Assembly: GCF_000429705.1 (NCBI RefSeq)
Contig: NZ_KE386941.1
Coordinates: 1,972,781-2,036,780 of the forward strand
Direction of reading: 5' to 3'
Source: Alteribacter aurantiacus DSM 18675
Lineage (GTDB): Bacteria; Bacillota; Bacilli; Bacillales; Salisediminibacteriaceae
DNA: 64,000 bases
Below the pieces are notes generated by a model that did no database searches, was not told the DNA's origin, and saw only the letters and a program-made list of their open reading frames with translations. This document shows positions 59,720-64,000 of the stretch, one piece after another. Every line of letters begins with the position of its first letter. Within the stretch, counting starts at the first letter, position 1. Position numbers and translations under genes: made by a program.

Positions 59720-61417
59720 TTAGTTGTCTGATGACGCCTGTTTCTCTTTTTCTTCTTCTACTAATACTCGGCGTAAGATTTTACCGATCATCGTTTTAGG
59801 CAGTTCGTCTCTAAACTCCACGAGACGAGGAACTTTGTATGCTGCCAGATGTTTACGGCAATACTCCTCAAGCTCATCTTCGGTTAACGTTTTGCCGCTT
59901 TTCAATACGATGAACACCTTTACCGTTTCCCCTCGGTAAGGGTCCGGAACACCGATGGCACAAGCTTCCTGGATTGAAGGGTGTTCATAGAGAACTTCTT
60001 CAATTTCACGTGGATAGATATTGAATCCACCTGCAATGATCATGTCTTTCTTACGGTCTACAATGTAGAAGTAACCTTCCTCATCCATGTAGCCCATATC
60101 GCCACTGAGGAACCAGTCGTCTTTAAAGGTTGCTTGGGTTGCTTCGGGATTGTTCCAATACCCTCGCATCACTTGTGGACCACGAATAATAATTTCCCCA
60201 ATTTCATTTGGTTCTGCTGCTTCTCCTGTTTCAGCTGACAAGATAGCTACATCCGTGTCAGGCCATGGAATTCCGATACTGCCAACTTTCCGATTTCCCC
60301 AAATCAGATTCGCGACAGCTACAGGAGATGTTTCCGTAAGTCCGTACCCTTCCACCAGACTTCCTTTTGTTACTTTTTCGAAGTTGTTTTGTACTTCGAT
60401 CGGAAGTGGAGCCGATCCGCTCATACAGGCTTTAATTGAGCTAAGATCAAACTTCCCAATATCTGGGTGATTGAGTAGACCAATATACATGGTCGGAGCT
60501 CCCGGATAAATCGTTGCTTTATGTTTTTCGATCGCTTTAAGAATGTCCTTCGGTTCAAACTTTGGCATGATCACCATTTTAAAAGCCATCCGAATGGCAA
60601 GGTTCATGACGGTTGTCATCCCGTACACATGGAAGAATGGCAAAGCCGCAATGACGACTTCTTCTCCGGGCTTCATTTTATACATCCAATGTTTACACTG
60701 TAACGTGTTCACAACCAGATTGTAGTGAGTAAGCATAACACCTTTTGCAGGTCCCGTCGTACCTCCCGTGTATTGAAGGAGGGCAAGATCTTCTTTAGCA
60801 TCAACCGTGAGTGGGATTTCTTTTACCTCACCTTCTTTTATCACACTTACAAAGGAGTGAAGACGGTCGTTGTACTGGAGGTCAACTTTAATCCCCGTTC
60901 GCTTCTTTTGGATAAAGGGATAAATCAAGTTCTTTGGAAATGGAAGATAATCTTTAATGCCTGTTACAATGATGTGCTCCAAGCTCGTTTTATCCTTCAC
61001 ATTAGCGACTTTCGGATACACCAAATCCAAGCAAATCATAACTTTTGAACCGGAATCGTTCATTTGATGCTCAATTTCCCGTTCAACATAAAGTGGGTTT
61101 GTTTGAACGACGATGGCACCTGCAAACAGGGCACCGTAATAGGCAATCACCGATTGTGGTGTATTGGCAAGCATAATCGCCACGCGATCCCCTTGTTCAA
61201 CTCCCATTTTTCTAAGTTGATTAGCAAGTTTAAGAGATTCCTCATACACCTTTGTGTACGTCATCTCTGTACCCATAAAGTCCAAAGCGACTTTATTTGG
61301 AAACGTTTCTGCAGACTCTTTCAAATAGCTTTGCAATGTCCGGACTTCATAATCGATCGAACGCGGGATTTCGTCAGGATAATGCTGGAACCAAGGCTTT
61401 TGCTTTACTGTTTCCAT
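59720..61417 (-). CDS. Long-chain acyl-CoA ligase (LcfA), second copy
   Basis: 565 residues, very similar along its whole length to the ligase at 57680 (for instance YTGGTTGPAKGVMLTHYN, GDMGYMDEEGYFYIVDRKK, PKTMIGKILRR), so a tandem duplication. All catalytic motifs are intact. It adjoins yshE, the B. subtilis neighbour of lcfA, so this copy may be the positional orthologue. Start follows GGGAGGAG. The two copies could differ in chain-length preference (inference). Confidence 0.93.
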   Translation of the reverse strand: METVKQKPWFQHYPDEIPRSIDYEVRTLQSYLKESAETFPNKVALDFMGTEMTYTKVYEESLKLANQLRKMGVEQGDRVAIMLANTPQSVIAYYGALFAGAIVVQTNPLYVEREIEHQMNDSGSKVMICLDLVYPKVANVKDKTSLEHIIVTGIKDYLPFPKNLIYPFIQKKRTGIKVDLQYNDRLHSFVSVIKEGEVKEIPLTVDAKEDLALLQYTGGTTGPAKGVMLTHYNLVVNTLQCKHWMYKMKPGEEVVIAALPFFHVYGMTTVMNLAIRMAFKMVIMPKFEPKDILKAIEKHKATIYPGAPTMYIGLLNHPDIGKFDLSSIKACMSGSAPLPIEVQNNFEKVTKGSLVEGYGLTETSPVAVANLIWGNRKVGSIGIPWPDTDVAILSAETGEAAEPNEIGEIIIRGPQVMRGYWNNPEATQATFKDDWFLSGDMGYMDEEGYFYIVDRKKDMIIAGGFNIYPREIEEVLYEHPSIQEACAIGVPDPYRGETVKVFIVLKSGKTLTEDELEEYCRKHLAAYKVPRLVEFRDELPKTMIGKILRRVLVEEEKEKQASSDN

Positions 61418-61590
61418 TTTTTTCTCCTCCCTTATACTTATTAGAACTCAATTAAAAAGCAGCGCTTTTCAATTCACGTCTAATAGTGACCTCTCCTTTC
61501 TAAAGGATTCCGTCTTTCGGATGGGGATGGAATGGGAGTGGCGATCTCACTCTTCTTCTCACCGGGACATTCTCCTCTCTTAGTCTCATT

Positions 61591-61608
61591 CTAATGAAAA
61601 CGCATTCA
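61591..61608. promoter_or_regulatory. Weak FadR-like site upstream of the second acyl-CoA ligase gene
   Basis: On the minus strand TGAATGCGTTTTCATTAG matches about 12 to 13 positions of the FadR consensus. The upstream region of the other ligase (near 59541) shares CATTCTAATGAAA but has a poorer match. Confidence 0.3.
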
Positions 61609-61722
61609 TTTTAAAAGCATTTTGTTTGAATTTTTTAAATATTTCCTCTCATTTTGTACTAGGTCTTTTATCCCTACCCTGTTTTTAGCACTATTTCATC
61701 TATATGTGCTGAAAATAGAAAA

Positions 61723-61751
61723 AGACGATCAGGTTTTGACACTGATCGTCT
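61723..61751 (-). terminator. Terminator after the yshE cluster
   Basis: Perfect 10-bp stem AGACGATCAG/CTGATCGTCT, 9-nt loop, TTTTCTATTTT on the minus strand. It marks the 3' end of the mutS2-yshE transcript. Confidence 0.88.
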
Positions 61752-61828
61752 AAGAGGAACGTGAAGGAACAATTACGCAGTATTCTCTTCATCGTTTTCT
61801 ATAAATGACTCATGAAACTTATGTCATA

Positions 61829-61906
61829 TTAAAAGACCAAATAAATAATTCCCGCAACCATAAAAACGGCGCAAAGAACAGCTAGGATCTTCCACAATGT
61901 TTCCAT
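61829..61906 (-). CDS. Putative 25-residue single-pass membrane protein
   Basis: ATG at 61906 with AGGTGA 9 nt upstream. The peptide starts METLWKILAVLCAVFMVAG and ends IIYLVF, a nearly complete membrane helix. It lies 27 bp after yshE and is followed after 77 bp by a strong terminator, so it is at least transcribed with yshE. It could be a helper of a membrane complex; no family is recognised. Confidence 0.45.
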   Translation of the reverse strand: METLWKILAVLCAVFMVAGIIYLVF

Positions 61907-61933
61907 TTCTTCTGTTCACCTGCTTTGTAAAAA

Positions 61934-62344
61934 TTACGAACGAATGCTCGCCCCAATCACGTAAGATAAGGCAATGGATAAAATAAGAGAGAGTAATCCC
62001 ACAGCTTGATTCCCGTTTTTAAGCTCTGTATCCACCTTAAATTTTGGGGTCATAAATTCAAAGATAAAGTATACAAACACCAAAAGGACAAACCCGTAAA
62101 CACCCCAAGCTAGCATCGTAAAGACCGTGTCGTTTGCTTCTATTGAATAACGAAACACATTGGCTACTCCGAAGATTTTCCCTCCGGTTGACATCGCGAC
62201 TGCCACATTTCCGTTACTGATCTCATCCCATGTTTTATAACGTGTTACAAGCTCAAACACAGCCAAGAAAACGATAATAGCCATCACTGCCACACTATAA
62301 ACGCCTGCTGTATACAAAAAGTCGTGTTCAAACATGTTTTCCAT
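61934..62344 (-). CDS. yshE: YshE, DUF350 membrane protein
   Basis: 136 residues with four hydrophobic segments and the DUF350 pattern (GNVAVAMSTGGKIFGVANVF; GNQAVGLLSLILSIALSYVI), an internal duplication of a two-helix unit. Function unknown. It lies 15 bp downstream of mutS2 as in B. subtilis. Confidence 0.92.
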   Translation of the reverse strand: MENMFEHDFLYTAGVYSVAVMAIIVFLAVFELVTRYKTWDEISNGNVAVAMSTGGKIFGVANVFRYSIEANDTVFTMLAWGVYGFVLLVFVYFIFEFMTPKFKVDTELKNGNQAVGLLSLILSIALSYVIGASIRS

Positions 62345-62359
62345 CGATACATAATCTCC

Positions 62360-64000
62360 TTATTTAAATTGAACGAGGGTTACACCCGAGCCACCTTCGT
62401 TCATGCCCCCCATTCTAGTTTGGGTCACACTACGGTGTCGTTTGAGCTTCTCTTGAACCCCTTTTCGCAAAGCTCCAGTTCCTTTACCATGAATAATCGA
62501 GACTTGATTGTATCCTGCCAAAAGTGCATCATCCAAATATTTATCTACCAAGAGCATGGCATCTTCATATCGTTCGCCTCGTAAATCCAGTTCCGTTTTT
62601 ACATGAGCATCCTTCCCTCGAACGGCAGCCAATGGGGATTTTGTCTCTTGCTTCGGTCTAGACATATACTGAAGGTCTGTTGCTTTTACTTTCATTTTCA
62701 TCATACCTAGCTGAACGTAAAACTCTTTATCATTCACTTTATCTACGATATGACCTTTTTGATCAAAGCTAATCACTTTGACTTCATCACCAGGAAGAAG
62801 TTTGTCCGCATTAGCGATTGGTTTTTTTTCTTTGGTCTTTTTCTTCCCTTTTGATTTCAGCTCCGGTGATGCCTCATCTAGCATTTTCTTCGCTTCAATC
62901 AACTCGTGATCTTTAATGGCGAGGTTTGTCTTTTGGACTTCACGCAGGTATTCAATAATCTCATTTGCTTCTTGTTTTGCTTTTTGAACAGCCTCGTGCG
63001 CTTTTGCTTCCGCTTCTTCCATTGCCCGCTCTTTATCTCGTTCAAAGCGCTCATATTCTTTTTCAAGGTCACGGTGAAGCTTTTCTGCTTGAATACGATG
63101 TTCGTTTGCTTTTTCCTGTTCACTTTCTGCCTGTTTACGACTTTCATCAAGTGAAGCAATCATGTTTTCAATTTTATTCGTATCCGCACCGATTTGGCTT
63201 TGTGCTTCATCTATAATGTCTTCACGAAGACCTAATCTGCGGCTTATGGCAAAGGCATTACTGCGACCAGGCACACCAATCATCAGCCTGTACGTAGGAC
63301 GCAAGGTTTCTACATCAAACTCCACACTCGCATTCATGACGCCTTCCCGATTGTACGCATACCCTTTCAGCTCGCTGTAGTGCGTCGTTGCGGCAACTCG
63401 AGCACCGACTTTATACACGTAATCCAAAATGGAGATGGCAAGGGCCGCCCCTTCAGTTGGGTCCGTTCCTGCGCCGAGCTCATCAAAAAGGACAAGACTT
63501 TCATGATCGAGTTTATCAAGAATGTCTACGATGTTCGTCATATGAGAAGAAAACGTACTTAAACTTTGTTCAATAGACTGTTCGTCTCCGATGTCGGCAA
63601 AGATCTGTTGGAACACAGCCGCTTCAGATCCTTCATCGCAAGGAACGTGAAGACCGGACTGGGCCATTAGGGTTAAAAGACCGATTGTCTTTAACGTTAC
63701 CGTTTTACCACCCGTATTCGGTCCAGTAATCACAAGGGATTGAAACGCGTTTCCTAGTTCCACATCAATCGGAACAATCTCATCACCTGGAATAAGGGGA
63801 TGACGGGCTTTTTTAAAGTCAAGACGCCCCTCGTCATTAAGCGTGGGCTGGCTTCCTTTAATTTCACGGCTGTAATAAGCCTTGGCAAATAGAAAGTCTA
63901 CTTCCTCCATCGTGTCTACGACGAGTTTGAGATTGTCCTCTTCTTCGCTCACTTCTCCCGTAAGTTCATGAAGGATCCTTTCGATTTCCTGACGCTCTTT
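62360..64000 (-). CDS. mutS2: MutS2 (MutSB), C-terminal part; gene runs off the window
   Basis: The frame is open to the window edge, so the N-terminal part is missing. The visible 546 residues hold the ATPase (Walker A ITGPNTGGKT, Walker B LVLFDELGAGTDPTEGAAL), a long coiled coil with Lys/Glu-rich sequence, a KOW-like region (LLPGDEVKVISFDQKG) and the Smr nuclease domain (LDLRGERYEDAM, VSIIHGKGTGALRKGV). MutS2 suppresses recombination and, in B. subtilis, acts in rescue of collided ribosomes. Confidence 0.96.
   Translation of the reverse strand, partial: KERQEIERILHELTGEVSEEEDNLKLVVDTMEEVDFLFAKAYYSREIKGSQPTLNDEGRLDFKKARHPLIPGDEIVPIDVELGNAFQSLVITGPNTGGKTVTLKTIGLLTLMAQSGLHVPCDEGSEAAVFQQIFADIGDEQSIEQSLSTFSSHMTNIVDILDKLDHESLVLFDELGAGTDPTEGAALAISILDYVYKVGARVAATTHYSELKGYAYNREGVMNASVEFDVETLRPTYRLMIGVPGRSNAFAISRRLGLREDIIDEAQSQIGADTNKIENMIASLDESRKQAESEQEKANEHRIQAEKLHRDLEKEYERFERDKERAMEEAEAKAHEAVQKAKQEANEIIEYLREVQKTNLAIKDHELIEAKKMLDEASPELKSKGKKKTKEKKPIANADKLLPGDEVKVISFDQKGHIVDKVNDKEFYVQLGMMKMKVKATDLQYMSRPKQETKSPLAAVRGKDAHVKTELDLRGERYEDAMLLVDKYLDDALLAGYNQVSIIHGKGTGALRKGVQEKLKRHRSVTQTRMGGMNEGGSGVTLVQFK

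Overview
The window is chromosomal DNA of an aerobic, endospore-forming member of the Bacillaceae. The backbone gene order is the one I know from Bacillus subtilis between hemD and mutSB: hemA-hemX-hemC-hemD, engB-lonA-lonB-clpX-tig-ysoA, ysnB-rdgB-rph-gerM-racE-ysmB, gerE, ysmA, sdhBAC, yslB, lysC, uvrC, trxA, etfA-etfB-fadB-fadR, lcfA-yshE-mutS2. Sporulation genes (gerE, gerM) and many acidic proteins with acidic lipoproteins suggest a salt-tolerant or marine lineage; that last point is inference.

Region by region. 1-9.2 kb: heme synthesis operon, a divergent small membrane protein, then a regulator-glcD-glcF-BadF kinase set for glycolate or similar hydroxy acids. 9.3-11.8 kb: polar amino-acid ABC transporter. 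12.6-15.9 kb: MarR regulator with an MMPL exporter. 16.3-25.7 kb: ribosome-assembly GTPase, proteases and chaperones. 25.9-26.9 kb: two small unknown genes and tRNA-Arg and tRNA-Gly, where B. subtilis carries ilv-leu. 27-32.1 kb: nucleotide and RNA housekeeping, germination and cell wall genes. 32.6-37.7 kb: a complete glucose PTS (ptsI, ptsH, ptsG, glcT) with a RAT/terminator leader. 37.8-48.2 kb: gerE, a thioesterase, succinate dehydrogenase, a K+ channel-transporter, and lysC under a lysine riboswitch, then uvrC. 48.8-64 kb: trxA, a microbial rhodopsin, the fatty-acid oxidation genes, a cbb3-type oxidase operon on the opposite strand, two acyl-CoA ligases, yshE and the C-terminal part of mutS2.

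The standout is the rhodopsin gene at 49331-50149. Its helix-C motif is Asn-Thr-Gln, the signature of light-driven chloride pumps such as those of marine Bacteroidetes and Alphaproteobacteria, not the Asp-Thr-Asp/Glu motif of proton pumps. It interrupts the usual trxA-etfA neighbourhood next to a complex repeat, and no retinal-synthesis gene is visible in the window.

The intergenic DNA is unusually structured. Three separate gaps carry degenerate tandem arrays with the same period of about 20 bp but different consensus. Two gaps hold large nested palindromic elements. A third repeat family with an 83-bp module occurs three times, and a related core occurs once more. FadR-type operators lie upstream of fadR (as expected) and upstream of the ysmA thioesterase gene (not expected), linking the scattered fatty-acid genes.
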